Below are positions 36,951 to 49,840 of a DNA stretch of 64,000 bases, in pieces. The DNA lies in the NCBI RefSeq assembly GCF_900496995.4, contig NC_044014.1:8031001-8095000 (forward strand), read 5' to 3'. The notes under the pieces were generated by a model. The model was not told where the DNA came from and did no database searches. It saw nothing but the letters and a program-made list of their open reading frames with translations. The first letter of the stretch is position 1; each line of letters opens with the position of its first letter. This stretch comes from Aquila chrysaetos chrysaetos. Taxonomy: Eukaryota; Chordata; Aves; Accipitriformes; Accipitridae. A program made the position numbers and the translations under genes.

Positions 36951-39938
36951 TCTCTAGGGAATATCTCTAGGTCCTCTTCCTTTCTGGTTTTCTGAATTTC
37001 TTCAGTGACTTTGGGGAAATCTAGAAGTTGGTAAGAGAAGTATTGCTGCTATTGTGGTAAGTAAAACTTTGGGGGACCTCTTGGGGTTTTTTGGTCTTTT
37101 TTTTGTAAGATAGTATGTTTTCTTTTACAAGTGCATGCACTGCAGCGCAGACTGCATTATATAGTGAATATGATGAAACGTTCAGTGATATTTCTGTAGC
37201 AGAAGTGGCATCTTTGCTTTGATTCCATCCTTGTTTCTGATTAAAAGATATTGAATGTCTTATCACTGTTCAGGTACCATATTCCCTTTCTGTCATGCGT
37301 CTTACCACTCTTAGGATACCATATTTCCTTTCTCTTTTGTTTATTCTTTGTAGCTTGTATTGTGTGTTAAGTAAGGATTTTTGTTTTACTTTGTTTACCA
37401 CATTCTTCTCCAGTAAGCCTTTTCTGTGAAATTCATCAGAGATGAGTAACGAAACTGCCTGTTTGAATTTTGAAGTATAATTAGCTTTGCAGTGATGTAA
37501 TTTTTAAAGACTTTTCAGCTGGTTCTTCTGCAATTGAATTTGTAAGACTTCTCATGAAAGTGGATGTGTAAAATATCCAAGATTTGGAAAGCTCTGACAG
37601 GGCAATAAGTAGTTTCTTCAAGTAATGTGGTGGTCCTTTCAAATTTTGAGGTACTGAATTGCTCTCCAGAAGAGAACAATCCCTGGGCAGTAGGGAAGCT
37701 GTCAAGAGCAAGTTTGCTTCCATTCTCTTACTGTCAGCACTCTCGGCATACCTAGAAAGAGCAAGTAGAGCAAATGATCTTTACGCTCTCTAGACAAGTT
37801 TTTAGGGTGTTTGTGGAACCAGTGGTGATATGCTCCTCCCCTTCAGCATAGGAAGACAGACATCTTTATTTTTCCTCTGGGAGATGCACCTGGGCAGTAG
37901 CGTGCTCTCATCATTTAGTTAGAGTTAATGAATTTTCCACATATTCCTCAAACTTTCTGCACCAGAAAGCATGCATGAGGCATGTGTGAGCCACTGACAT
38001 GTTAAAGGGACTTGAGGGGAAAATAAGGAAAGAAGCAGAGCGCAGTGTTTGGGGCAGAAATGAGTAGAAGTGTGAGGATAGAAGGTAACTGACACTGAGA
38101 ACAACATAGGAAGCATAAATTATTATAGAACTAAGAAAAATGAACTGTTATTTTAAAATGTTCTCTTTAAGTTATAAGGGGTTGGGAATTTGTCAATGCC
38201 TGAGAGGGAAATACAGTATCATAGCTGGTTTTCACACTACATGGTAGGCTGGTAGCACAGGGTGGCAGATGTTCAGTGAAACAGTGTCCAACCGTGTATA
38301 TGGAGCTTTTTACCTTTAGATTTTATGCCATGTTCTGAACATGTCACTCTGACCCACTGGGTGGTAAAGAGGGAAGGCAGGACACTAAGCTTAATGCGCA
38401 TTAATGAAATTGTCTTAAGGAAGGAAGATTGTGTCATTGGTCGCCTAACTGTCTAGAACTTTGCCTTTAAAGCTTCAAGTGGGAACGCAGACCCCTGCAT
38501 GGGAACCTTTAGCTGTCCACAGTTGCCCAAGGTTGTGGAAGACAGACTGAAAACACGTATTCTCCACCAGTGTGTCTCAGATGAGTTTATGCAGGTAGAT
38601 CCCTAGGCAGCAGAACTTGGTAACAGCTGAGTAGTAACAACATGCTCTTATGTGGTAGCATAGTTGAGAATTGAGACGTTATGCTTTAGACAGTATGGAG
38701 AACTGATTTGGAAAATCAAGCCTCCTGCTGATAAGATGCAAAACTTGATATTCTTAATAGAATTTGTAAGAATATGTTGGCTTGGGATTATGGTATGTTA
38801 ATATATTCTTTAGCAAAGAATATGTAGGAAGAAGTCAGGAGAGTTTCACAAGTAAGTAATAACCTGTTACCTTACTTAAAGCTTAACAATTTCTCATCTA
38901 CAGGGAACGTGCTTATCCTCTCCCCATTTTTTTTCCTATGGCCTATATGCCTTTTGGTTAAGTACATAGTCAGTATTTGCTTCCATGTGTAGTTCAAAAC
39001 CTTTCTGATGTCTCCCTACATCAAATAACTTTGTAAATAAATCTTTGAATAGCAGTAATTACAACCTTGTAAACAAAAGCACTTGGAGTGCAAGGAGTTC
39101 TCTTTTCAGCTGGTTAAAAGGGGCACTTTGTTACCCTGCTAGCATCCAGATTAAAGTCCACAAAGGAGTTTTATCTCGTTTCAAGATGCTAAGTAGCATT
39201 AAAAATTAAAATATGCTATTTTCTTTGTCTTTTGTATTAGGCAACTTCTAGAGGTTATTACTTGGTAGTGAATGGTATAAGAAGAGAACTTTTGCCAATA
39301 GTTGATTTTGAACATCCTGTAACTAAGTTTGTGTAAAGCAGATCCTCCTCTCCTCTGTTATTTAATTGTAAAATACTGCATTAAAAAACGTGTTGTGTTT
39401 TCACATGTGTACCATCTGTTGCTACAGCCAAATTACTACACACATACTTTTGTATTCTTTCCAGTTATGTACAAAATTTTATGCAGCAAAGCAGTGATTA
39501 GGAAGATCATCTTCTTTTGTATCATCCACTGCTAGGAGTGACTTTGTGATGTGCATAACTGTAGCTTGAAAGCGAAAGAAGGCATGTTGCATTCGTGATG
39601 CACTCCTAAGTGTCTATAAGGGGAGGCAATGTAGACTAGTAAGTGCGTTTTAAAGTTTGCCTAGCATTTTATGTACAATTTTCTCCATAAAAGCAATTGT
39701 CTACTAATTGAAAAAGGAGGAATGCACTTTATGTCTAAACAAATAAGCAGTAATTTGTGTTTTATTCTAATAGTGTGTAATCACTTTTCTTTGGCTCTTT
39801 AAGAAATGTGTTTGTTTCTGGCAAAACACCCTATTTCGAAGCTGCTCTGCCATTGAATGGCAATTGCTATCTCATATTGTAGAATTTGGTTAAATCTCTA
39901 GAAACAAGGTTGGTGGTAACATTCAGAGAATGGTAGGC

Positions 39939-39955
39939 TTTTTTTTTTTTTTTTT
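39939..39955. repeat. Poly(T) tract, 17 T
   Basis: A homopolymer run within intron 1, with no associated element recognised. Confidence 0.85.
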
Positions 39956-41499
39956 GTCATTGTTGGTAAAGGATTTGTGCAATTGCTAGTAGCAAGAGTT
40001 ACTACTGTTTTATAGTTAACTTTAACCTTAATGTATTTGTTGTTGCTTTGTATAGAAGCAGCTTTTCTGAAAACATTGTGGCCTGTCAGAGAAGTTACTT
40101 GTTCAGGTGTGGGGAAGATCTAAAATGACAATTTTTTTTTTTTGTTCTCCAGTATACATGAGTTCTGGTGCACTCTTGAGAAACTAGAAAACTGTGAGTC
40201 AATATTTTTTTTTTTCTTTTTTATAACTAGCCCTAACCTTAGTAAGGTAATGAAGAATTTTAGGCATCATTTATTTGGCTCTACGTACTCCATAACTCTA
40301 TTTTGACTTGAATTAACAGTTTAAATTATACCTTTTTTTAGTTCTAAGACAAGTTGACCATTGGGTGGAGCTTGAGAATGAGCATGGAAAGCCTTGACTT
40401 CCCCACTGGTTGTTCGTGATGTCAGCTATTGGTGTTCTGGAAGGTGGCCACTGACCCACCAGCTGTGTCTTGCTGTCCCAAAATCTTTAGTGTTGGCACT
40501 CTCAGGAACCAGACTCAGTTAGTCTTGCCTGTCAGCATGGCTTGACTTGACACTGTATTTTTCATGTAGGTTTCTTTTACTAGAGCAGGATGGTAGGTAG
40601 TAATGATCAGCACAAAGTGGAGTTTATCTACTATCCTGAATCCAACCTTTGGTTTTTCATTGTATACACTCAGCCAGTTCTTTACAAGTAGTACTATAGG
40701 CATTGTTCATGTTGGTTTTAACTTTCTATATTGTGTCCTTTTAATAGTAGGATAAAGTGGTTAACACTAAGCTGTAGCTACTAGCATTGCCATAGTGTGT
40801 TTAGTACTTAGACACCTGAAATGGTCCTTACTATATGTATCTCCTTGCTTGGTTGTGCTGTTGCAGTGCTCACAGGTTCATCCCTGTTAGCTCTCTAATG
40901 AGCTGTACCTTGCTCATTAACCTATTATTAAGCTGCTTATTGGTGGCAACCTTGATATTCTCCCTTCCCCCCCATCATGTCGGGTATATAGGTACACTAA
41001 ATATTCTGTGTTGTCTAGCCTGTTCTTAACAGTCAGCTGTAGCTTTGCTGTTTTGAACAGGTCCTGATCTTGCTTTGTGTAGGTTTCAGAGAGCTTTGGG
41101 TTTTGGGCTCTTTCTAGACAATAAAAATACACTTTGCCATAATGAAGAAACAAAGCTCTTTGTATATATGTAAAGGGTGAGGAGGAAGTACTCCTGGTCT
41201 AGTCTTACTCCAGAATTTAATTGCCTGGTATTTCTTAACCAATGATGTAGAAAATCTGACAGCTGCTGGTTTTTTTTCAAAATTCAAGGTCTTGCAAGTT
41301 CATCCATTTAGATTCTAAGCAGATTAGATATTGCCTAAGCAGTGAGTCAGTTCTGTATATTTTAAGAACACTTGGTTTCTCAGTTTGTTACATTAAAAAA
41401 AGCTAATATTTTGTATTGATACTAGCCTGTTAGAGAAACTATACTTTGCTTTATTTTAATGCATGCTACCCCAGAGTGGAATAACTTTCTTTTCTTTAC

Positions 41500-41523
41500 A
41501 AGTAATCTCACAAAAGATTACTT
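41500..41523. repeat. Perfect 9-bp inverted repeat, 6-base spacer
   Basis: AAGTAATCT (41500-41508) and AGATTACTT (41515-41523) are exact reverse complements around CACAAA. It lies 12-20 bases upstream of a CR1 3'-end relic, within intron 1. It could form a short hairpin in RNA or be a chance palindrome in AT-rich DNA. Confidence 0.8.
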
Positions 41524-41534
41524 CTAACATTTCT

Positions 41535-41587
41535 GTATCAGGGATTTAGATGACCTCCTGAGGTCCCTTCCAACATGAATTATCCTT
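41535..41587 (+). mobile_element. CR1 LINE 3'-end relic
   Basis: GATTTAGATGACCTCCTGAG followed by GTCCCTTCCAACATGAATTA matches the conserved tail of avian CR1 retrotransposons ('gacctcctgaggtcccttccaacctgaatt'). CR1 copies are usually 5'-truncated, and here little more than the 3' end survives. The terminal short tandem repeat has decayed. It is in sense orientation relative to PDZD8. Confidence 0.75.
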
Positions 41588-42801
41588 GGAACTGATCATT
41601 TGCAATACAGTTAGTCATGTTAAATAGTTTTATGCTTTATTTGGAAGCCGGGGCTATATTGAATTTCACTGGGAAGAACCATTAGACAAACCTATTTTAA
41701 TTTACCATTATAGAATGCAATTTGAGAGTTACACAGCAGTTTCTTATTTTTGGCAAAACTTAAGCTAAGTAGTAATGTAAGTAGTTATTGATTTGGAGTG
41801 TGTTTTATAATAGAAATGACTTCATAATATGGTAATAGAGGTATTGGAAAAAGTATAAAATTTAAAAAAGTATGTATTATTCATATGATGAGATTATACT
41901 TGGAAATACCAGAAATAATTGTAGAGATTGGGATTGTGAGCATGTCTTAACTTCAGAAATGAGTAGCCAGTAGAGATACCTACTTTCTCTACAGCTTCTG
42001 CAAAGGGAGAGGATATGGAGATTCTTTTCCTGAGTGGATTTCTACTGTAGCTGTGGTATGAATCTCTCTTACTAGTTAAATCTGTAAGGCACTCCTGTTT
42101 GAAGTTCTCATTCCTGTTGCTGCTGAAAGGAAAGAGGAGGCTTTTTTTATTTTCTTTTTTTTAATGCCATGCCTATTCTAGGTGCAAAAAATCTTCTAAT
42201 GTACAGAAGCATTTGAAAAAAAAAAAAACCAACCCAGGATCCGAGTGCTTTTCTGCTCTGCAAAAATTAATGGTAAAGCAGCACTGTGATACTTGTGGGT
42301 TTTCAGACTGTTCCAGAGAGGTAATGCTCTGAATGATGACAGCACAAAGACTTGTTCTGCTAATGGCAAAGCGCTGATAACTGGAATCAGTAGATCTGTC
42401 TGTAGACAGTAGTTTCATGCTTCGACAATTACCTTTGTAGTGCATGGACAAGCAGTTTTTCTTATTCATACAGGAGTTAGATAAATGGATCTGTAGGGAA
42501 CCTGACACACAGTAAACATACCCAAACCCCAAAACATTAAATATTTTCATCAAGGGTGCTACATGTGTAGAAGGAAGCTTTTTGTAGTGCAGAGCTTTTT
42601 ACTTTATTTTGGGAGTGGTCTATCTCAGGCTTACATTGTGTCTGGAGGGTCACTAAATACATGTTTCTTCAGATTAAATGAAAGTATGTGGTACAAAGTA
42701 TGTATGTAAATCTTCTTACATAGATATCAAGTTCAAAATATATTGGTTCTAGGGATTTTGAAACCTTTTAGTCTTCTTCCCCAGCTCCAGCACTTCATGG
42801 G

Positions 42802-43386
42802 TGTCGTGACTTAACCCCAGCCAGCAACTAAGCACCACACAGCTGCTCACTCACTTCCCCCCCATCCAGTGGGATGGGGGAGAGAATCAGGAGAAAAAAA
42901 AGTAAAACTCGTGGGTTGATAAGAACAGTTTAATAGAAAAGAAGAAACTAATAATGATAACACTAATAAAATGACAACGGTAGTAATAAAAGGATTGGAA
43001 TATACAAATGATGCACAATGCAATTGCTCCCCACCTGTTGATTGATGCCCAGTTAGTCCCCGAGCAGCAATCCCCCCACCTCCACCACCACCCCCACCCC
43101 CCCCAGTTTATATACTGGGCATGATATCACATGGTATGGAATATCCCTTTGGCCAGTTTGGGTCAGCTGTCCTGGCTGTGTCCCCTCCCAATTTCTTGTG
43201 CCCCTCCAGCCTTCTTGCTGGCTGGGCATCAGAAGCTGAAAAATCCTTGCCTTAGTCTAAACACTACTTAGCAACAATTGAGAACATCAGTGTGTTATCA
43301 ACGTTATTGTCATACTAAATCCAAAACATAACACTATACCCGCTGCTAGAAAAAAACCTAACTCTATCCCAGCCAAAAGCAGGACA
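42802..43386 (-). mobile_element. Solo LTR of an avian endogenous retrovirus, antisense in intron 1
   Basis: A 585-bp element with TGTC...GACA termini is flanked on both sides by the perfect 5-bp direct repeat ATGGG (42797-42801 and 43387-43391), the target-site duplication. Orientation is taken from LTR landmarks on the minus strand: a TATA motif in CCAGTATATAAACTGG near 43101-43116, then an ATTAAA polyadenylation-type signal at 42934-42929. There is no internal gag/pol/env sequence, so this is a solo LTR left by recombination between the two LTRs of a provirus. Wording such as GACTTAACCCCAGCC and GGCTGGGCAT matches an LTR family I recall as widespread in neoavian genomes. The 5-bp duplication is typical of ERVL-type insertions, but class assignment is inference. 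Confidence 0.93.
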
Positions 43387-46196
43387 ATGGGCTTTCACAC
43401 TGGAGACATCTAATTCTGAAAGAATGCCAGTTTGAAACTTGTTCTTTGTAAAGTCAGATTTAATGAATGACCAGCTACATATTGGACATTTCCCAGTATA
43501 AAGGTGGCATTCTTTTCAGGTTAAGAGTTGAGACTTTTCCTATGATCAGTCAACAGATGCTTCATTTTCTTTCCTTACCTGCAAGCGTGAGGAGCTAATA
43601 CAGCACTGACTTGAGGTGGATTAGTGAAGAAACTAGGAGACCAGAGGTATAGCTGGGGACAAAAAAACCCTCCCCAAACCCCCCCCAAAAACCCCCAAAC
43701 CAAACTCAGTTGGAGGGAGAGATGGATGAAGACATAAAAGAATAAGTTTTGGTGATTACTGTGTGTTTGCCACAGATACCAATCCAATAAGCATTAAGGT
43801 TAATTGGTCTGACAGGAAAATAAAACCTCCTTCAACTTCTCTTACTTGAGACAGTGTATAAAAGATTCTTTGTGCAATAATAATGAAAACAAAATTACCT
43901 CATTTAACACTTTTGTTCTTTTGTATTTAAAAATTACTTGATATTAGTCCTGCAGTGAGCTGCTTTCATGTAGATAGTGAATGAAGGCTCTGAAAAATCT
44001 CGTAAGATTTATTTGGTACTTAATGGCATTTTACATGCACTAGCATTGATACTTCGTATTTCTGTTCCTCTGAACTCTGATCTTGAACTTTTAAGCTCAT
44101 CTTGCTGCTCAGTGAGAACAAATACTTTTCTTTTTATTCAGTTGTCATAATTTGTATAGCTTTCAGTTCTTTTAAATAAAATATGAAATAAGCAGTAGTA
44201 CTTGTTATTTTTTGAAAGGTAACTTATTTCAAAGTAAATATAGGGCATGTAGGAATTAATCACATTACCGAACTGTAGGCATCTAACAAATGTCTGAGTT
44301 TGGCTCTGAGCCTGTCTGTTGGAGCAGGTAGGTGTGTTCAAGCTCTAGAGTTGGGCTATTCTGAATCACCTTCTACAAGCTGTATTATGACTTTTAGTTT
44401 CTGCGGATAGATAGTGTGACTAATGTTTCCTACCTGTCACACAAAACTGAACGCTGGATTTCCCTTGAAGGGGATTACTTCAAGGAATAGAGGCACAGAA
44501 TTTATGTGTAAAAATGGGTAGCTAATACAGCTCTCAGTAGTTCATTTATGTCAAAATGCATGAGTCTCTTGTAGAACCTATTTTATATGTATTGAGCATG
44601 TGAAATAGTTAATCTTTTTATTAGCAAATGATACATGATCAGAAAGCTCTTAAATAAGTAGCCTGGGAAGGACAGTAGGTTTTAGTAGTCAGCGTGGTAG
44701 AACTGTGTGGTGCTCCAGTGACGGAGAAGCTTAGTCTCAGGCTGCTGATTTCACTATTGGAGCTAGTCCTTTCATGTAACTGGGTTTCTATGGGAAACTG
44801 CTTATTCTGCATTCCTGCAGAGATTGCCTGAAGTCACCCGATATGCTCCTGTGTTTACAGTTCATGTTCACACTTGTTTGATTTAAAACTATCTCAACAT
44901 TTGGTTATTCTTGATATTACTGTTCTTTAGAGAATAGTAAAAGACTTTAAATTTAAACTTCTTCTAGGATTAATAAAATTTATTGTCTAAAATGAGTATG
45001 GAGAGAATGTTACGTACCTATGTGATTTGTTCATTTAATAGATAATTTGTACCACCTCGGTCTGCTAAAATCCATTAATTGTGCAACTACAGAAACTTTT
45101 GCATGATGATCTCAAACTGTGCTTTTGTCCAGAAGAAAGCAATGATCCAGCATTATAAATGTTAACTGGGAACAATTAGCTTTTCAAGCAGGTTCTATTC
45201 TGTGTGATACATGAATATCAATATTTTATATAATTAAGAAAAAATGCTCTACTGAAAGTGTTTGTTTTGATGTTTGAGGGTTGAAGAGTGCTTGTTCATA
45301 ACAGTGGATAAATTCTCATTTTGGAAATGAGTGCGGATACCAGTTTGTGTGAAGGGATTTGGGAATCATTGTTTTATAAACATTTGTCAGGTTAATTGTG
45401 ACATACTAAGCTGAACACAGAATTTATAAATAATTTCTTTGAGTAGTTTCTGCTGCAGTCAGAGTTTCTGGTTAAACTAAAGAGTTTACTGCTGGAATGG
45501 TGTTCATCTCGGTTAAGAGACACGAGTAAGATCCACATATGTTTTGGAAGCTTTTCCTGTTACTATTTACCTTCACTGTTTTAACAAATTGCAGTTGTTT
45601 TACAAGCCAATCAAATCTAGGCTAGAATTCAGACTTTCAAGATGTTCAATGATCCCCAGCCAGCATATCTAGTAAATTAGTGAAAAAAATCTGCAATGAA
45701 GACTTCAGTTGACAGATACTTTTGTGTTGCAAAGAAAGTTTCTATGGTACAGTTAAAGTGCCCAACCAAGAGTGAAATAGCTGTGTATGTGGTGTCATGG
45801 ATGTGGGTGCTCCTGAACTGCTCTACCCAGCAAGCTGGGTGTATGCTGTGTTGGGTTCGGTAGCTCGGACTTCTGCATCACACCTGCCCAAAGCTGTTTG
45901 GGTGCATCTGCTTCCCTAAGCACTCTTCCTTCTGGAAGGACTTTTACTCTTGTGGAGCCCTGCCTGGGTTAATAAGCCCTCTGAGGACTTGGGAGTTCAT
46001 CACCGTTTACTGCAGGACCCAGCTGGAGCCCGGCGGCATTTTAGACCTGTCTGTGGCCATATATATAGATATGAAGACTGCCAAGGAGATGCTAGGTGTA
46101 GCAGAAATGAAAAGAGAGGGAAAACTTTTATTTTTTGTGAGATGAGAGAAAAGCAGAAACTGTTTTCAAGTCTGGATTGGGCTCTGGAGAGCTACT

Positions 46197-46275
46197 TTGT
46201 TGTTGTTGTTTGGGTTTTTTTGTTTTGTTTGTTTGTTTTTTGTTTTGTTGTTGTTGTTGTTCCCCCCCCCCCCCC
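46197..46275. repeat. T/G-rich low-complexity tract ending in C14
   Basis: TTG repeats, T7 and TTTTG/TTTG words run into another (TTG)n block, then 14 consecutive C residues at 46262-46275. The mixture is simple sequence and is likely error-prone in assembly. Confidence 0.9.
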
Positions 46276-49200
46276 AGCTGTTGTAATTCGTTTTAGCCTT
46301 AAAACTACATGGGGAACAATTTACCTTTATAATTTCTTAATTCCCCTGTGCAGCTTGCAGCTACTCTATAGTTCAGCAGAAAGGTCGGTGAGGAGCAGTG
46401 CACCCAGCCCTTTCCATTAAAGCTGTTTCATGTAATGGAAAGTACAGGGATTCTACTACAGCAGTACATTTTTCATATTTTTGAAGACTTACCAGATGTC
46501 ATAAAAATCTGTCTGCAATAAGGAGTGTATTACAGAGATGAGCTGATGATAATCAGACTGTTACACATACTCAAAGACAGTAATTAATTGCCAGATATGA
46601 CTAGCATAAAATTAAATTAGGATAATCATTCGGGAATACTTTTTTTTAGTGATTTAGTGTTGCTTAAACTGTAAAACTTACAGGGACAATTTAAGATGTA
46701 AATTTACAAAGTTATTTCTTAATTTCTGTCCAATATTTTAAAATTATGGAAATCATAACACTTATACTTTTTTCCTGACTTTCTCAACTTAGTCTTAATG
46801 CTAAGCTTCAATATATTTTTCTGCATCAGTTTTAATGGCAACATAATTATGAAAAAGGCCCATTCAGAAGGAAATGTGTACAAATATTACAATCTGCTTT
46901 TTTAATGACATTAAGTGCAAGATTGTGGTGTTTGCCAGTGTCACTGAAATGAAGATACTAATACTTATAACAACTAATACCACATATGTAAAATGCTTTA
47001 AATGATGCTAAAACCTTTGAAAAGTAGTCTGTCAAATACACCTTTTATATAATATTTTACATGTGAGCCATTGTGTAGTAAGAACTAAATTAGACTTTTA
47101 CATGAACATCATTTGTATAGTAAATGACTTAAACCATTATTCCTGTTTGTCTGAGCTAAAATAGGAAGAGTGGAAATTGAAGATCATAGTCTTGCAGTGA
47201 CATGGCAGAAGGCTTCATGGTGGTGTTTGAATCACCGCTGTGAATGATCTGCCTTGGCGAATAATTCCTAAGTAATTAAGCAGTGGAAATGATGCTGTGT
47301 AACTCTGAAAACTTCAGCAGTTTGTATTTTTTTTTTTTTAAGACTAACTCTGCATACTTGCTAACAAAACTTAATGCAATATGGTAGAATAAACAAAACA
47401 AATTCTAATGTTGCCAAGCAAAGAGCCCAGTGGATTACAAGGGGAGGTGGGGTGGGAACAGCAATGCTAGTCAGTGGTATTGTTTTAAAACAATACTACA
47501 AAAACTCAGAATTTTTTTCTTTTTTTTTTTTTCCTGTTCTTCTGAAAGAAGGGCAAATTAGAGAAAATATCCAAATTCATCATGGGGATGGTGGGAAAAG
47601 ATTATGGTAATTTGAGCAGCTGCCTCTTTCAAACGTAATCGTAAGTCCCAACTGTAACTTGCCATCAGTGATGCAGGATTTGCAAAGTGCAGGAATCCTT
47701 CCTGTTGATTAATCTCGCAAGCCTCTCCTGTATTTGACTGTCCACAGTGATGCTACAGGTCACCTCCAGACTGAGGTTCTGCGTTATTTGATCCTGTTTG
47801 TTTACAGTATGGGCCCATTAATAAAATGCTGTGACTCACAAATGGTGACACCTTTGCTTGGGGGACAGTTGTAATGGCAAGTATGTGCCATGGTGTGTCC
47901 TCTGGTCCCCATCAGTGCCTTCCCCACCATTGCAGTCTGAATAGCTGAGCTGTCTGTAAAATAGGGCCTTAATTACTGCTGTTAAAAAATTAAAAGGTGA
48001 ACTGTCAGTCATCTCAGCTTTGAAAATGGTACTACTAATCCCGGGCTAGACTATCTCCACCACTTTGCAAGACTTTAAGGGTGTGAATTTGACCATCTTC
48101 TGTCTTGTTAGAAGTGATTAGATAAATGTAGAGTGAGGAGAAGCTTCTGCAGTTCGAGCATTTTTAAAACTAACTGGAGGAGTGAGGATAAACCTTGGAA
48201 AGCTGTCTTGTCTAGAATTCAGAACAGATACAAATATTTTTTCACTTTTGGTTTACAGCTGTCAGAGACTCTTTTCAGCAGTGAGGCAGTCATTTTCTGT
48301 GTAAGGAGTCTAAGAGGATGTCATTAGTTTTCATATGGACATAGGCTAGTGTTTAGAGAAGAGGATTAAAACTCTTGAGCTCAATGAATGAGTCATGTAC
48401 AGAGCTTAGACTTCTATTAGAACATCAACATCGTTTTCCTCTGACCAGAATTGCAGAGAGATTATGTTTGTAGAGAGAGTTGAGACCTCCTTATGGGAGA
48501 ATTTCTTGCTGAAGTGAGAAAAAGCTAGCATTTTGCTAGCATCAGTTACTGGAACCAATCTCTAACCCAACTGGCTAAAGGTAGAGCTTTGGGGTGGCTT
48601 GGATTTATTTGTTTGGGGGTTTTTTGGTGTGTTTTTTCCTGCTGCTGTTCTCCTTGAATGCCTAAAAGCTGGTTGCTGAACCATACCTGCCTCTCTTCCA
48701 GCTCTACGTGAACAAGAGCATTTTCTGCATCTTCTGTCCCATTTGGAGCAGAGCCACAATGATTCAGGCTTTCTGGTTAGACAGGGAAATTTTGTCTTCG
48801 TCCTGTCTGAGACTGAAATATGGCAGGATTTTGATCTCTTTCTCCTAATTTGAACCAACAGTTGGCTTCAGCTAGGTCACATACAATTTAAAAAAAAACA
48901 AACCAAACCAAACCACATGAAAACTCAGAGATCAAACAAGCATTGGCTGCATTGAGTTAACCAAGCTATTTTAGTATTTATGGAATTTAGAATTTGGGAA
49001 ACTAGTATTCTTGAAATGCCAAAAAGTCTGTGCGTGGTCAAATTAATCTTGTTTGTTCTGATAAGAAAGTAGTTTTGATAAGCCTGATTCAAGATTTCTT
49101 TTTTACCATGGCTATTTCAATTCAGACAGCAATGGCAAATCTTTTAAGATTCTCCTTGCCGTGTTTACAGTGGGTTCTGTCATATAAGCAGGAAAAAAAA

Positions 49201-49394
49201 AATCTAGTATCTTTTTGGAAGAGCTACTTGGCTATTAACATTTGTTCTTTTATTTCTTCTTGTAGAATGGGTCTTAAAGTTTTAAAAGTGTTTGTCTTGA
49301 GTGTCCGATTTGAGATATACCTCAGAGGTATAGTTTAAGTAGTTTAAGAATCTGGAAATGTGAGACATTTTTGAAGGGAAAAAAAAATCCTTGC

Positions 49395-49414
49395 TTTTTT
49401 TTTTTTTTTTTTTT
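49395..49414. repeat. Poly(T) tract, 20 T
   Basis: A homopolymer run in intron 1, closely following an A-rich stretch at about 49379-49387. Confidence 0.88.
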
Positions 49415-49809
49415 GAGGTCTTGATTTAAAAAGTGACTGCTCATATATTGAGATCTTACGTGTATGAGCCTCCCACATGCCTGTGGCAGAATATCCTGTA
49501 ACATAGTGGGTGGAGTGCTAGAACTGATTTGCAGTTTTCCATAAAATTTCCTAGAAAATAAACCTACTCTTATTGCAATGTTTTTTCAGGTTGTTCATAA
49601 GCCAAATTTTCATGTGTATGGGTAAAGCTGAAATTAATAGATTTCTATACTGAATAAGAGTATAGTTTGAATTACTGAAGTCCCCTGAATATGAATACTG
49701 ACACAGTTCCGCAGCTTTGTTCCTTGTGAAATCAGTGGAAGCTGGAGAATTGCTTTTGCAAAATCTTCAGTGGTGGTACTTTTTTTTTAAAGTACTCTTG
49801 GGTTTGGGG

Positions 49810-49840
49810 TTTTGTTTGTTTGTTTGTTTGTTTGTTTTTT
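49810..49840. repeat. (TTTG)n simple repeat
   Basis: Tandem TTTG units, about seven copies, end in T6 within intron 1. Confidence 0.9.

Noticed and set aside
42802..43386. Full provirus with gag/pol/env near the LTR
   Set aside because: The target-site duplication directly flanks a single LTR and no internal retroviral coding sequence is present.
45950..46420. 156-codon plus-strand open frame in intron 1
   Set aside because: Its central part is read from TTG/T-rich simple sequence and C14, giving Val/Phe/Pro runs. It has no homology I recognise.
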